Source: Tetracladium setigerum
Taxonomy: Eukaryota; Ascomycota; Leotiomycetes; Helotiales
Direction: 5' to 3'
NCBI GenBank assembly: GCA_031472005.1
Contig: PZJY01000001.1
Coordinates: 2,108,001 to 2,172,000, forward strand
Length of the DNA: 64,000 nt
The notes below the pieces were generated by a model, which searched no databases, was not told the DNA's origin, and was given only the letters and a program-made list of their open reading frames with translations. The position numbers and the translations under genes are program-made. This document shows, piece by piece, positions 1 to 10,985 of the stretch. The number at the start of each line of letters is the position of its first letter. The first letter of the stretch is position 1.

Positions 1-2640
1 ATGAATTTGCCTCACAAACTTCAGTCTCCTCCTTCCAAATGTGAACACCTGACTACGACAGAAGAGATGGTGACAATCATGGCATGGTATATCCCAAGCA
101 ACATTCTCGTGTATGCATACCGAGCAACACAGTCCCCTACCATATTCGGCCAAGAAATCCATGTACAGGCTGAATGCCGTCTGATATCCTAGAACTTGCC
201 GCATCCAAGACTGTGTGTGAAGGGGGGTTTGAGAGCAGGTTGGCAGCGATTTCGGTTCATCGATAGTGCCGAGAGAAAGGGTGTTTGGAGGAGAATTAGA
301 AATATCCCACTATTGGTTCCTTGGAGGATAAGCATCCTGCAATCGCTATTCCCCTGGCCATGGCGCTAAAACCATTGTCTTGCTGGTAAAAAGAAAGTAT
401 ATCTGGGGGACGGACGAAACAAGATTACGCCAAATAGTCAAATAATAGGAGGGCTGGAATGAGAATCGGACTCGCATTTTCTCAGGGCGGGTTCTATATT
501 TGTTTGTTAATAACCTCTTGAAGCAAATAATTTTGATTTCAACAACCTCAAGAGAGATACATGCGAGAGGGGCGCCCTGCATCAGGTGCCGTACTGTACT
601 CAGTGTACTGTGATGGGAGGAATTAAGATAAGATCTCCGTCTTCTTGGCAACGATACATGAGGAAGGAGGTAGTGGTGGGGTAATTCCCCATGAGCATTG
701 CGAAAGTGCGAGATTTTATGAACTGAAGTCCGATCGGCCGTACCAAATAATGTACATGATGTACAGTAGGTATGTCAGTCCATGGACCAGGCATTTTGCT
801 TGAACATAGTTTTTAGAAATGAGGATGAGGTCGAGTCATGATCTTGAAGACTTTCATCGTGGTCGTGCTGAGTGAGATATTGTGAATGGAAGCGGCCCAT
901 TATTGGAGTTCGTAGCCGGCAGAGGCTCAAGCAGGATCGGTAGTTGATCAGGAGCCGAAAATAGAAAAGGGGAAGGGAGGAGGTTGTTGGGGTTGGAAGT
1001 TGGAACGGGTAGCGGGAGACATATGACTAAGGAATTGATTACATAATCCAATCTAACGGAGTATGTCACAAGTCAAATGGATGGGATGTCCCAAACGATA
1101 AAGCAACGACATGATGAGACTGCCTGTCTTCCTGCCTACTTGTGGGAGTACCCGGAAGGCCAAGGGAACATCTACAATAGGGTGCTGTCTCATCTTACAT
1201 TCTGAGAATGTATTATTCCCAAATCCACCAGCAACAGTTGGCAGCCCGGCCTTCAGGGAGTATCGGTCGTCTAGCTCGTCCCTACTCTGAAGGTCCAAAT
1301 TTTTTGCTTACCATTCCTTCTTCCAGTCAATTACAAAACACGTGTGTTTCTTCTATGTTCGCGCGATGAATCAATCCCACCTCAAATGCAACGACTCAGA
1401 CATCAATCAGAATCCACAATTCGGATTTCCGGACATTATCTCTCCACACAATAGTTGGTTGCCTTGAAAAAGAAGGGGGAGGAAGTAAGCAAGAAAAGAA
1501 AGCCCAACAACCAATTTACAATCAAAATCCATGAACGAAACTAGGAGATGGCTTGGTCGCCATAACATTTGGGTACCAGAAAGTTCTCGGGAGGTCAAAT
1601 TTCAACAACACATGCAGAAATGGGCTTCTCGGTGCATTCACCAAGCCTCATACTCATATGCCACCTTCCGAAACAAGCCTTGTGTTCAGGTTGTTTGGTG
1701 TCGCACCTCATCGCACACACTTGGCAAAGATCCATTTCATATCTCTACCTAACTACTACCTTCTTGTATTTCTACACTACGTTATCCATATTGAATCCGT
1801 GTGGGTTTCGATCTCCTCTTTTCTGGTTTATCTGGCAGTACCACTAGAGCATGTGGGCCTCGTATATGTTTTTCCATTGCATGAGTTGTGTACAAAGCTA
1901 CTCATGTCATTTGCTTGCTCAGTATCACAGAGCAAAAGATTTGCATCTTTAAGTCAGAGCCGATGTCGGGCCATCTTATCTATCCAGCTTTTCCCCGATG
2001 TTCCACTGCTTCTTTTCTCTCTTGGGGTTTCCCTCAAGTGTGTAGCCGGCGTCCCTTCCGCCCGGCCCGCTTGCTTTGCGCAACCTCATTGCAAGGCGAT
2101 CGATTCGAAGCCAAGCCGAGTCTCGATACGCCCCCAAATTTCTCGGAAAAGAAGTCTACATCAATGAGACCTGACTTAAGTCAGGCGACCTTACGAAATC
2201 CCCAATCTAGCTTACTCTCTTCTCTATTGCAACTGTGTTCCACTGCCTGGAATTATTACCTTGATGGTCCTGAGCAAATGTTTATGTTCCTGTTGTGGAA
2301 GCGAGAATGTCGTGCTGTCAATGAGAAGGCAATTTCACCCTCGACTCCAAGACCCGGACGCAATACATGCAGATTGTCATCCATCAACCAGAGAACTACC
2401 GGAGGAAAAGAACAGCGCAAATAAGAGGATTAATGAAACGGAACTAATGCGAGTGATCAAGTGGTATTCTTCTGTGGTCGTAGGTAAAAGGATCGCTCCT
2501 TGGTGCCCCTTAACTACCCAGAGCATGATTCTACTCTAAGAATGATGATAAGTGCCCTTCTGGCATCTAATATTAAATAGTTTGTTAATTCTAGGATTGA
2601 TTAGACCATTTGGTGATTGAGGGTACCTGCATGTGACGTG
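1..2640. other. Gene-poor left flank, no supported gene
   Basis: Both strands hold only short open stretches with no recognisable domain, no fungal-like codon bias and no splice-linked continuation. Most lack a sensible ATG. One copy of the recurring 8-mer ACGGAGTA lies at 1056-1063. I see no transposon terminal repeats here. Confidence 0.6.
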
Positions 2641-2646
2641 TGTAGC

Positions 2647-3620
2647 TTAAGTCGGAACGGTCGCGTTCCTCTTCCTGTGGTCTTGACTCTTCAAGTGGTT
2701 TGCGAGTTTAGAAGCACCAGCGGCTTTGTGCTTGCAAGTCACACGGAACAATTGCTTCGCAGCCTTAGTTCTTTCCACGGTCTCACCTGCTTTGAGTGCT
2801 TCTGCAAATGGAACGGGGTGCAATGCCGGCATTAGTCTCAACTTGATTCTGTTCCTGAATTGGGTTGATTGATGTTATCAATGATCGTTGTCGTTGATAA
2901 GGTTGATTAGTTGATGGGTCAAAGAATATTTGTCCAAAAAAGACGTAAAGAAAGTCAAGTAGAAGATCCAGCCCGCACCTTTGCAGTGGCGGCAGCCTTT
3001 TTCTTATAAGCTCGCATCTTTAGGTGATATGCTAACTTAGCAAAGCTACTGGCGTTATATGGGCAAGTCGAGCAAAAAGACTTCCTTCTCTGATTTTTCG
3101 ACTTTCGGCTTTTCGACTTTTCGCCTCGTCGACTATTTGCTCGCGTGCTTTGACTGCTATCTCGGACGGGAGGGGAAGAGCAATGCCAGTCTTGATCTTG
3201 AGTTGCTTCTCATGAGCAGCGGTCTAGAGGTGAGAGGTTAACGCGGTTGGTGTATCGAGAGTAAGCTTGCAATCTTTGCAATAATAACGTGCCTCAAGTC
3301 TGACTTTCGCAATTGTTTTTGCGTGAGTAGCAGCATCCTTCTCTTTGTTTTTCTCGCCCCACGCAGCCCTCTCTGTGCGCTGGCGAAACTTGACAGCTTC
3401 ATGATCCTTCTCTCGCTCACGAAGTCGATATTCTTGGCCGGCTTTCAAGATTTTTGGTTTGCGGGCGTCGTCTATAGCCTGAAGCTCCTCTGGAGAGAGA
3501 TCTAGCAAGTCACCAACACCTTCACCAAGTGGTGTGTGGGAGTTCAATGGAAGTCAACTGACAGAGTCCTGAGCCCAAAGCATGGAATGGCCGAAGTCAG
3601 CCCATTCGTTGAGGCTGACG
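2647..3620 (-). pseudogene. Relic of a C2H2/U1-type zinc-finger gene
   Basis: On the minus strand one frame runs from about 3620 to 3035 with a strongly charged, Lys/Glu/Arg-rich, protein-like translation. It includes a zinc-finger-like piece, YYCKDCKLTL followed by a His-containing segment (C-x2-C ... H-x5-H spacing). The frame is broken by a TGA at about 3557, a TAG at 3224-3226 and a TAG near 3035. Further basic pieces follow in other frames, and another finger-like segment (TCKHKAAGASKLANHLKSQD) lies at about 2660-2745. No ATG starts the intact part. Matrin/U1-type fingers of this kind usually bind RNA or DNA in the nucleus; that is family knowledge, and the exact family is not certain. 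The gene is probably decayed, because the breaks are stop substitutions rather than homopolymer shifts. A wrongly modelled multi-exon gene is the alternative. Confidence 0.45.
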
Positions 3621-3910
3621 ATTATTTTTAAAGCTATAGAAGTCGAAAACTTGAAAAATTGAAACCTTAGAAAAGTCGAAAATTAGAAAATCGAAATAGT
3701 AAAACTTAGAAATTAAAAAGTCAAAAGGTCGAAAAGTCGAAAAGTCGAAAGTCTAAAAAAGTCGAAAAATATCCAAAAAAAAAAAAAAAAAAAAAAAGGT
3801 TGAAGTCGAAAAGTCGGAAGATTAGAAAACGTGAAAATGAAAAAAGTCGGATAGCGAAGAGAAATCATACTGAACTCACTTCGAAAGTAAACTGAAAGAA
3901 ATCTGGTCAT
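3608..3910. repeat. Degenerate GTCGAAAA-type repeat with poly-A tract
   Basis: The stretch is built from variants of GTCGAAAA / TTGAAAA / TTAGAAAA in loose tandem, purine-rich on the plus strand. It contains a run of 23 A at 3775-3797. The same unit appears as its complement (TTTTCGAC) at about 3095-3140, inside the neighbouring zinc-finger relic. It looks like an expanded simple repeat that has grown through and around the relic. I see no coding potential in it. Confidence 0.7.
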
Positions 3911-4159
3911 AGGTACAAAAAAAATCAGGAAGAATCACTATTCGTCTATTTTACAGCCACTCCACCCCGCTACTAGTATCTACCATCCTTCCCTCGAGAG
4001 TAACCCGCATCATACAGTCAACAATTAAACCGCCGTCCGTCCATCACACCCTTTGTGCGCAAAAATGCAGAAACAAAGGAGAATAAGGGTGGGGTGGATC
4101 GGCTGGCATCGCTTTTGCTTGGGTATGTAGAACGCGAAGCCTCAGTCTCTTACTTTCCC

Positions 4160-6380
4160 CTAGTTGAAGCTCTTGGTGAAAGTAACGACAACCTCCTTCA
4201 ATTTCGACTCGAGATCCTTGCTCAACGCACCCTCCTTGTCAATTGTTGCCAAAAGATCTGGCTCGTTGGACCTCAAGTGGGCGAGGAAATCAGCCTCCCA
4301 TTGCAAGATCTTGGCCACTGGGACGTTATCGAGGTGACCGTTGACACCAGCGTAGATAAGAGGAACCATTTCGTTAACAGCCATTGGGGAGTATTGCTTC
4401 TGCTTGAGGAGCTCGGTCAACTGTAGATTAATGGATTAGTATGCCGCCAAAAAAGTGTCTTGGACAAATCAACTTACACGTTCACCACGGTTAAGAGTCT
4501 GCTTGGTGGCAGCATCCAAATCAGAACCGAATTGAGCAAAGGCAGCAACTTCACGGTATTGAGCCAAGAAAAGCTTCAATGAACCGGCAACTTGCTTCAT
4601 GGCCTTAAGTTGGGCAGCAGAACCGACACGGGAGACAGAGAGACCGACGTTAATGGCAGGTCGGATACCCTTGTAGAAGAGCTCGGCCTCCAAGAAGATT
4701 TGACCATCAGTGATGGAAATGACGTTGGTTGGGATATAGGCGGACACATCACCACCCTGGGTCTCGATGATGGGCAGAGCAGTGAGGGAACCACCACCGT
4801 GGGTTTTGGCGTTCATTTTGGCAGCACGCTCGAGAAGACGAGAGTGGAGGTAGAAGACATCACCGGGGTAAGCCTCACGTCCGGGTGGGCGACGGAGAAG
4901 AAGAGACATTTGACGATATGCGACAGCCTGCTTAGAAAGATCATCGAAGATGATGAGAGCGTGTCTTCCTGAGTCTCTGAAGTACTCGGCAATTGAGGCT
5001 AGAGGAATTGTCAGTACTCCTGTGCTGTGGTAAAGGACGAATATTTGGACAAGAACTTACTTCCGGTGAAAGGTGCGATATATTGCAAGGGAGCGGCTTC
5101 GGAGGCAGTGGCGGCGACGATGATGGTGTACTTCATGGCGTCATTCTCCTCAAGAGTCTTGACAAGTTGTGCAACGGTAGATCGCTTCTGTCCGACGGCA
5201 ACGTAGACGCAGTAAAGCTTCTTGGACTCGTCCTGTCCATCGTTCCATCGCTTTTGGTTGAGGATGGCATCGAGGGCAACAGCGGTCTTTCCGGTTTGAC
5301 GATCACCGATGATCAACTCACGTTGACCACGTCCAATGGGCACCATGGCGTCGACAGACTTGAGACCAGTCTGTACGGGCTGGTTGACGGATTGTCGAGG
5401 AAGAATACCTGGGGCCTTCAATTGGGCACGACGCTTCTCGGTGGTCTTGATGGGTCCCTTTCCATCAATTGGGTTTCCGAGGGCATCAACGACACGACCG
5501 AGCATCTCAACTCCGACGGGAACATCGACCTAGAGTACATCAGCAACCTGCCAAGAAGAAATCGCGCATCCCAGAGTAACTCACAATCTCTCCGGTACGC
5601 TTGACAGTCTCTCCCTCCTTGACGAGACGATCGGAACCGAAAAGCACAACACCGACTTGTCCAGCTTCCAAGTTCATGCACATTCCCTTGACACCGGAAG
5701 CGAACCTGTAATCCGTCAATTAATGCTCAGGTGAGACCATAGCCATCAAAACTTACTCGACCAACTCTTCGGCTTGGACATTGCTCATGCCGTGAACACG
5801 GGCGATACCATCACTATCATCTCAGTCAGCGAGTATTCCATCTGCATTGTGTCCCCATATCCCATTGTTTGTATGATTGTCCGTTGTTGTTGATGTTTGT
5901 TGTCTGGGGGCTTGGGGTGTGATTGGTGTTGGTGCAGAACGTACCCGACGGACAAAACACGTCCAGTCTCGGCGAGGCCGGACTCCTCTTGCACACCTCG
6001 AATTCTTTGCTCGAGGATGGAAGAGACTTCTGTTGGTGATGCCTTTGCATCGGAGGCGTAGGATCGCACAGCGCTGAAGGCTGCAGGTGTGGTGGTTCGT
6101 CCCTGTAGGTAACGACCAGCGTTGGTTAGCCGAAAGCCCGAAAAACGTGTCTGAACAACCACCGAGCTCCTCAAAACAGCTCTGGGAGCTCTCAACCATC
6201 GACTTCCATCACGGCGGATGGCCAATTGAGCTGACAGATGAAGCATTGAGGCATTGAGATGGCCTAGAGCTCGAGAGAAGGTGTTTGAGCTGTAGGGAGG
6301 GTACGTACAGCTGCAATTCTACCAGAGGCAGAGATTGCGCCCACCGTCCGGCTGGACTGCTTGAGAGCGTTCCTGAACAT
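4160..6380 (-). CDS. ATP1: ATP synthase F1 subunit alpha, mitochondrial
   Basis: This is the alpha subunit of the F1 sector of the mitochondrial H+-ATP synthase, in the matrix-side alpha3beta3 ring where it binds nucleotide at the non-catalytic sites. There are seven exons: 6380-6309, 6102-5945, 5813-5757, 5705-5585, 5529-5061, 4998-4478 and 4420-4160. All junctions are GT..AG, and together they give 552 residues, the usual fungal length. The start MFRNALKQSSRTVGAIS is a typical transit peptide. The Walker A loop GDRQTGKTAV, the Walker B region in exon 6 and the alpha-specific segment PAINVGLSVSRVGSA are all present. Intron 1 (206 nt) was placed with donor GTACGT and acceptor CCTACAG after a CTAAC branch point. 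A later donor with an earlier acceptor would add about 40 residues to the transit region and fits the family less well. The gene is divergent from the aminomutase gene, 2.7 kb away. No frame is broken. Confidence 0.97.
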
Positions 6381-6699
6381 GGCGACCAGAAGCTGTGATT
6401 ACAAGAGGGAAGAAAGAATCAATTGCTGTAGAGAAGCAATTGATGAAGGAGGTGGTTGAGGATGGGGGTATATTCGGGAGGTTCTTCTGCTGGGAGATGG
6501 AAGGGGAGAAGGTTGAGCGGATGGAGCGAAGTCAAGATCGAAGCTTGCAGGCCACCGAAATTTCGCTCCACGTGACCTCGCCAAGATCAACTCCTGAATC
6601 TCCCGCGTTGCCAACCAAAAGTCCGGAGGGTGTTGACGTTGGAATTTCATTATGGATCTGCTCATCTCTTTCTCTCTTTCCTCTTCGTCGTCCGCTTAG

Positions 6700-6715
6700 A
6701 CACACACACACACAC
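6700..6715. repeat. (CA)n microsatellite
   Basis: A perfect AC dinucleotide run, about 320 bases upstream of the ATP1 start codon. Confidence 0.9.
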
Positions 6716-7270
6716 TTCTTGTCCTTCTTCGTCCCCCAAAAAATGAGGATATAAATCCTCTCGTTTTTACGCTCCACTAATTCACCTCCCTTCTCTGGGC
6801 TCACACAACCACCACCACCACTCTTAAGTCTTAACCCAACCTCGTCCCCCCCTCGCAAAGAAAGGCCCAGAACGTCATTGTTGTCCTTTTTCTTGCCCGT
6901 GCCGCAGGTCTCCTGTGTTTTCCCTAGCTCTTTTTCCCATTAATTATGGCCGATATCCATCATGTCCCACCTCCCGCTGCAGCCATAACTCTCTTGAGAG
7001 AATAGGACTCAACATCTGGATTTCCGGAGACCCAATTTTCCCTGCTGTGTAGCATAGATGGGAGTTCTTATACTTCCAGCAGGCTCGTCGCGGCTGCTAG
7101 CGTCTGGGGAGACTCTAATCAGTTCTCCCGCATCAGGCATTCCTGTTCCGGACCGAGATTCCCTGGGCAAGCAGAATATTCGGAGGATCCGAGTTGTTTT
7201 TCTGCTGCTGCCGCTTCTCTTCCGCTCGCTATGTGCCCTCTTGAGTCTCCTCTACATTGCATACCTCACA

Positions 7271-7350
7271 ATCCACACATACATACATACGTTCATACGT
7301 ACACACATACATACATTCATACCAACCCACATACATACATACCTACCTAC
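7271..7350. repeat. (CATA)n / (CTAC)n imperfect microsatellite
   Basis: The tract is made of CATA units with scattered substitutions, ending in CTAC units. It is followed directly by the GGAT tract. Confidence 0.85.
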
Positions 7351-7359
7351 CTTTGCCAT

Positions 7360-7379
7360 GGATGGATGGATGGATGGAT
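7360..7379. repeat. (GGAT)n microsatellite
   Basis: Five tandem GGAT units, directly downstream of the CATA tract. Confidence 0.9.
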
Positions 7380-9091
7380 AGACTCCCAGAGCTCGTAGCT
7401 CGTAGCTCGCTCCTACCTCCGTACAGCACAGTAGTGGCTGTCTCTGGCGGCTGCTGGCTGAGATGACGGCCGCCGGGCTGGTACGTCGTGCTGACTTCAG
7501 CCTTGAACAGCTTTCTTTCCCATCCTGCTGCTTTCTGTCTCTCCCCGTCCAATAAAGCCAATATCTGGATCTCGGGACTTGCATCTCTCTCTCGCGATCT
7601 CGCTGCCCATGGCACCATTCGCTTTCTCTTCCTCGTTCCTACTCCTGTACTCTCTTTGCTTTTTCCCACGGCATTTCAACGTCTCCCCGACTGGACTGCA
7701 CATCGCCAAAATGGAGACCCGGCGTAGGCTGACCCCTCCATGAGGCTGTTCCCCACTCTTCCCTTTCCCAAACGCCAGTTGGCTGTTCCATGCTGTTGGT
7801 CGTCGATAGATCTTGACGCCTGCAGTCCCGAGCAAAATCGGCTATTGAGTAGGAGTAGCAGTTCATGGCCCCCGAAATAGATGAGCTATTACAAAAGCAT
7901 CATTTCCTCTTCTGGATCTTCTTGCAGCACTATTTGACTGCCAAACCCACTCCATCGGCTTTGCTGAAGAAAATGGCGTTCTCTGAGACAGCTGACATAG
8001 TTGTCAACTTCAAATATCCTTCCTCTATTAAAGACTACTCCAGCTCTGACGCGTGGGACATCCCATTATTCTAGCTCTCGCCGCGATCATGATCCCAGCT
8101 TCAATATCCATTCTGTCAATTGTTTCTTCCAGTACATCATCCGGCCTGTTGCCATTCTCGATATCGGTGGTCAATAATCCAAAGGTTTCGCAAACCCCTA
8201 CTTGAACTAGACTGCAGGAGAGAGCTGTCCTTCTCGAAGTCTGCTAGAACTGTGTTGCAGGTTTTTTTTTTTTTCACTCCAAGGTATGAGCATTCGTGTC
8301 ACCACACCGCATTTGTGCACACACTGATCTGCGGCGAAATGTTACCCAGGTCCTACAGGACTGCCAATCAGTCGCCCAGTTGGTGTTGCCGACGCTTGTT
8401 CCTATATGACAAGTAAAGGAGAGAGAGAGTCATTACTCGATTGCGGAAATCCGTACTGGCTACTTGCCTACGAACCCGTCCTGAACATTAGACTTTGACC
8501 ACCATCAGCATCCGTACGGATAGACGTTGTGTTGATTACCACCAGTATTGGCTACACAACACTGACCTACCCAGGTACTCGGATCCACGAGCACGCAAAC
8601 ACAATTTCCTTTGCTAGGGCCAAAAACCTTTCAGAACTTCTTTCGAGATTGTGTTACATTACATCGGCAAATCGCCTGGCAGCTCACAGTCGCGGGATTT
8701 AGCATTCACGTCATCTCGAAGCTGTTGATACTCGGGTTTTCGCATAAGCTACAATAGCAATTGCCAGCAACAACGCCTTTTCTCAACAGATAACCCCTGC
8801 AATTGGGACTACTTGCCGTGCATTCTACTTTGGGAAAAGTCTCATGTACATCCACGCACACCGCTAGCCAAGCTTTCGCGCTATTCTCTTTACTTCCTGT
8901 TGGAACAATTGGCAATTCATCGCGAGACTGACTTCTCCTCGGCGATCAACTAATTGGATAAAACTACTTCCAAGTACAATATATCTTATAGAACACTCTT
9001 ATAGCATCATCGTCAGGTACTTAAGTGTTGCCCCCCAACTTTGCCCACATTCAGCTAACAGCCACTAGCAATAGAAGCAATCACTGTAATC

Positions 9092-10985
9092 ATGTCGCCT
9101 CTCCTAACAAAATATACACTCGCTACCGCCATCAAAGGTCTTACTCGAGCACCTACGACTAGAGTTATTCCCAAGATTTCATCGTCTCGTCTTCCAATCG
9201 TTCCATCAACATGTTTTCACGCGGCCGGTCTGTTGAGAGAACAGGCTGCTGTTGTCGACGACTACTCTCACAGCCATCATCATGACTACGACAGTGTAGT
9301 GCATAGCCCTCGCCCTCAATCACACCGACCCATTCGATATTTCGATGATCATCCGCCGCCTGAAGTCAAGCCGATCAAGATCCAGCCCAATATCGAGATT
9401 AAGAATGACTTGCTGAGCGCTGCGTCACTTTATCATGTTGGAAGAGAGTCAAAGTTTGAGCGTGTTCCATACTGGCAAAGCATCCCTCGATGGAAAGATG
9501 TGCCAGAAAGCTTATGGCTTGATTACAGCTGGGGCGTAAGAGCCCCCGATTCCTTAAGCCAAATGTCTGCTAACCTCATTCTAGACTGCAAAAAACATTC
9601 AAGGGAAACAAAAACTCTTCCAGTTCCTCAATGAGGTTCTACCGGAGAATCTAACCCCCAGTGAGAACTTTGAGCGAATCCGCACTCGCGATGAATTCAT
9701 CCAAGATGTCATGGAAGGTATCGATGCCGCACCCATGTCGATTCGACTAACTCCTCATATTCTGAGTTGTATTGATTGGAATAGTCCACTTGACGACCCC
9801 CTGAGAAGACAGTTCATTCCCATGAAGACCTCTTTGCAGCCCGATCATCCTATGTTGACTATGGATTCGTTACATGAGACTGAAGATTCGCCGGTTGAAG
9901 GCTTGGTTCATCGGTATACTGACAAGTGTTTATTTTTGGGTAAGTTATCATATGCCAACAAAAACATGACCGCAATATGTACTGATATACCGGGATAGCC
10001 ACCTCGGTCTGTCCCCTCTATTGCCGCTACTGTACTCGTTCCTACGCTGTTGGAGCAAATACCGACACCGTCACAAAGGCATCTCTCAAACCTAAGAAGG
10101 CTCGCTGGGAAGACATGTTCAACTACATTCGCCAGACCCCCGCCATCCACGATGTAGTCATTTCAGGCGGCGATTCCTAGTGCGTATCGAACACCCCTTC
10201 TTTGACTCTCAATCCAAGCAAATCTAACAGATCTCAAAGTCTCCTCACACCGCCTCAAGTTCGTCTGATCGGCCAAACCCTCCTCTCAATCCCCCACGTC
10301 CGCCGTATCCGCTTCGCCTCCAAAGGCCTTTGCGTGTCCCCCTCGCGCACACTGGATCCCCACGACGACTGGACGAACGCACTAATAGAAGTTGTTAAAC
10401 TCGGGCGCACACTCGGCAAACCTGTTGCACTGCACACGCATTTTAATCACGCGAATGAGTTTTCATGGGTGAGCAGGGAGGCTGCTCAGAGGTTGTGTAG
10501 TGAGGGTGTGACGGTGCGGAATCAGAGCGTACTTTTGAGGGGAGTAAATGATAGTGTTGAGCAAATGGGAAAGTTGTTGAGGGAACTGGCAGATTGTGGG
10601 ATCATTCCCGTGAGTGTTTTTCCCAGCTTTACAATGCTCACACTTTCAATTTTGGCTCACTTTATGGAAACAGTATTACATATATCAACACGACCTAGTA
10701 GCAGGAATTGAAGACCTCCGCACGCCTCTCTCTACTATCCTGTCTCTCGAACGCTCCCTACGAGGCTCCATAGCCGGTTTCATGACACCGCAATTCGTAG
10801 TTGATCTTCCTGGTGGTGGGGGAAAGCGTCTGGCAGCCAGCTACGAAAGTTACGACCAGGAGACCGGAAAGAGCACATTCACCGCGCCAGCCGTGAAGGG
10901 GGGTAAAGATGTGTACGAATATTGGGACCCAGTCTTCAGTCTGGGGCAGAGTGGAAAGGAGAAGGTTGCGCAGTTGAAGAAGTAG
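9092..10985 (+). CDS. L-lysine 2,3-aminomutase, KamA-type radical SAM/PLP
   Basis: The family interconverts L-lysine and L-beta-lysine using a [4Fe-4S] cluster, S-adenosylmethionine and PLP. There are five exons: 9092-9535, 9585-9939, 9999-10179, 10240-10609 and 10674-10985, giving 553 residues. The radical-SAM cluster motif CPLYCRYC is at about residues 271-278 (C-x3-C-x2-C). The PLP-lysine motif PGGGGK is at about 496-501, with Lys501 as the Schiff-base lysine. Two aspartates that bind the substrate amino group in bacterial lysine aminomutase have counterparts here: Asp457 in QHDLVAGIEDLRTP and Asp494 in FVVDLPGGGGK. This favours lysine over glutamate as substrate. The first ~60 residues are rich in Arg/Lys/Ser and nearly free of acids, like a mitochondrial presequence. 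The ATG is the first in frame. The enzyme is typical of bacteria and uncommon in fungi, but its four introns show it is an established fungal gene. An EpmB-like function is the alternative. Confidence 0.92.

Larger units (their letters stand above)
6381..9091. other. Divergent intergenic region, ATP1 / aminomutase
   Basis: This 2.7 kb spacer lies between two divergently transcribed genes, so it must hold both promoters. It contains several microsatellites, listed separately. A CT-rich strip at about 6655-6690 faces ATP1. A run of T lies near 8263-8275. An open stretch of 69 codons at 7865-8074 has no domain and poor codon use, and I do not call it. Confidence 0.6.

Noticed and set aside
5785..6246. 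Longer ATP1 exon 2 with 40 extra presequence residues
   Set aside because: A CTAAC branch point and CCTACAG acceptor at 6103-6108 lie inside it. Using them gives 552 residues, matching the fungal family, and the better donor GTACGT.
7864..8074. 69-codon ATG-started stretch in the ATP1/aminomutase spacer
   Set aside because: No domain, surrounded by microsatellites, and no sign of splicing to another coding piece.
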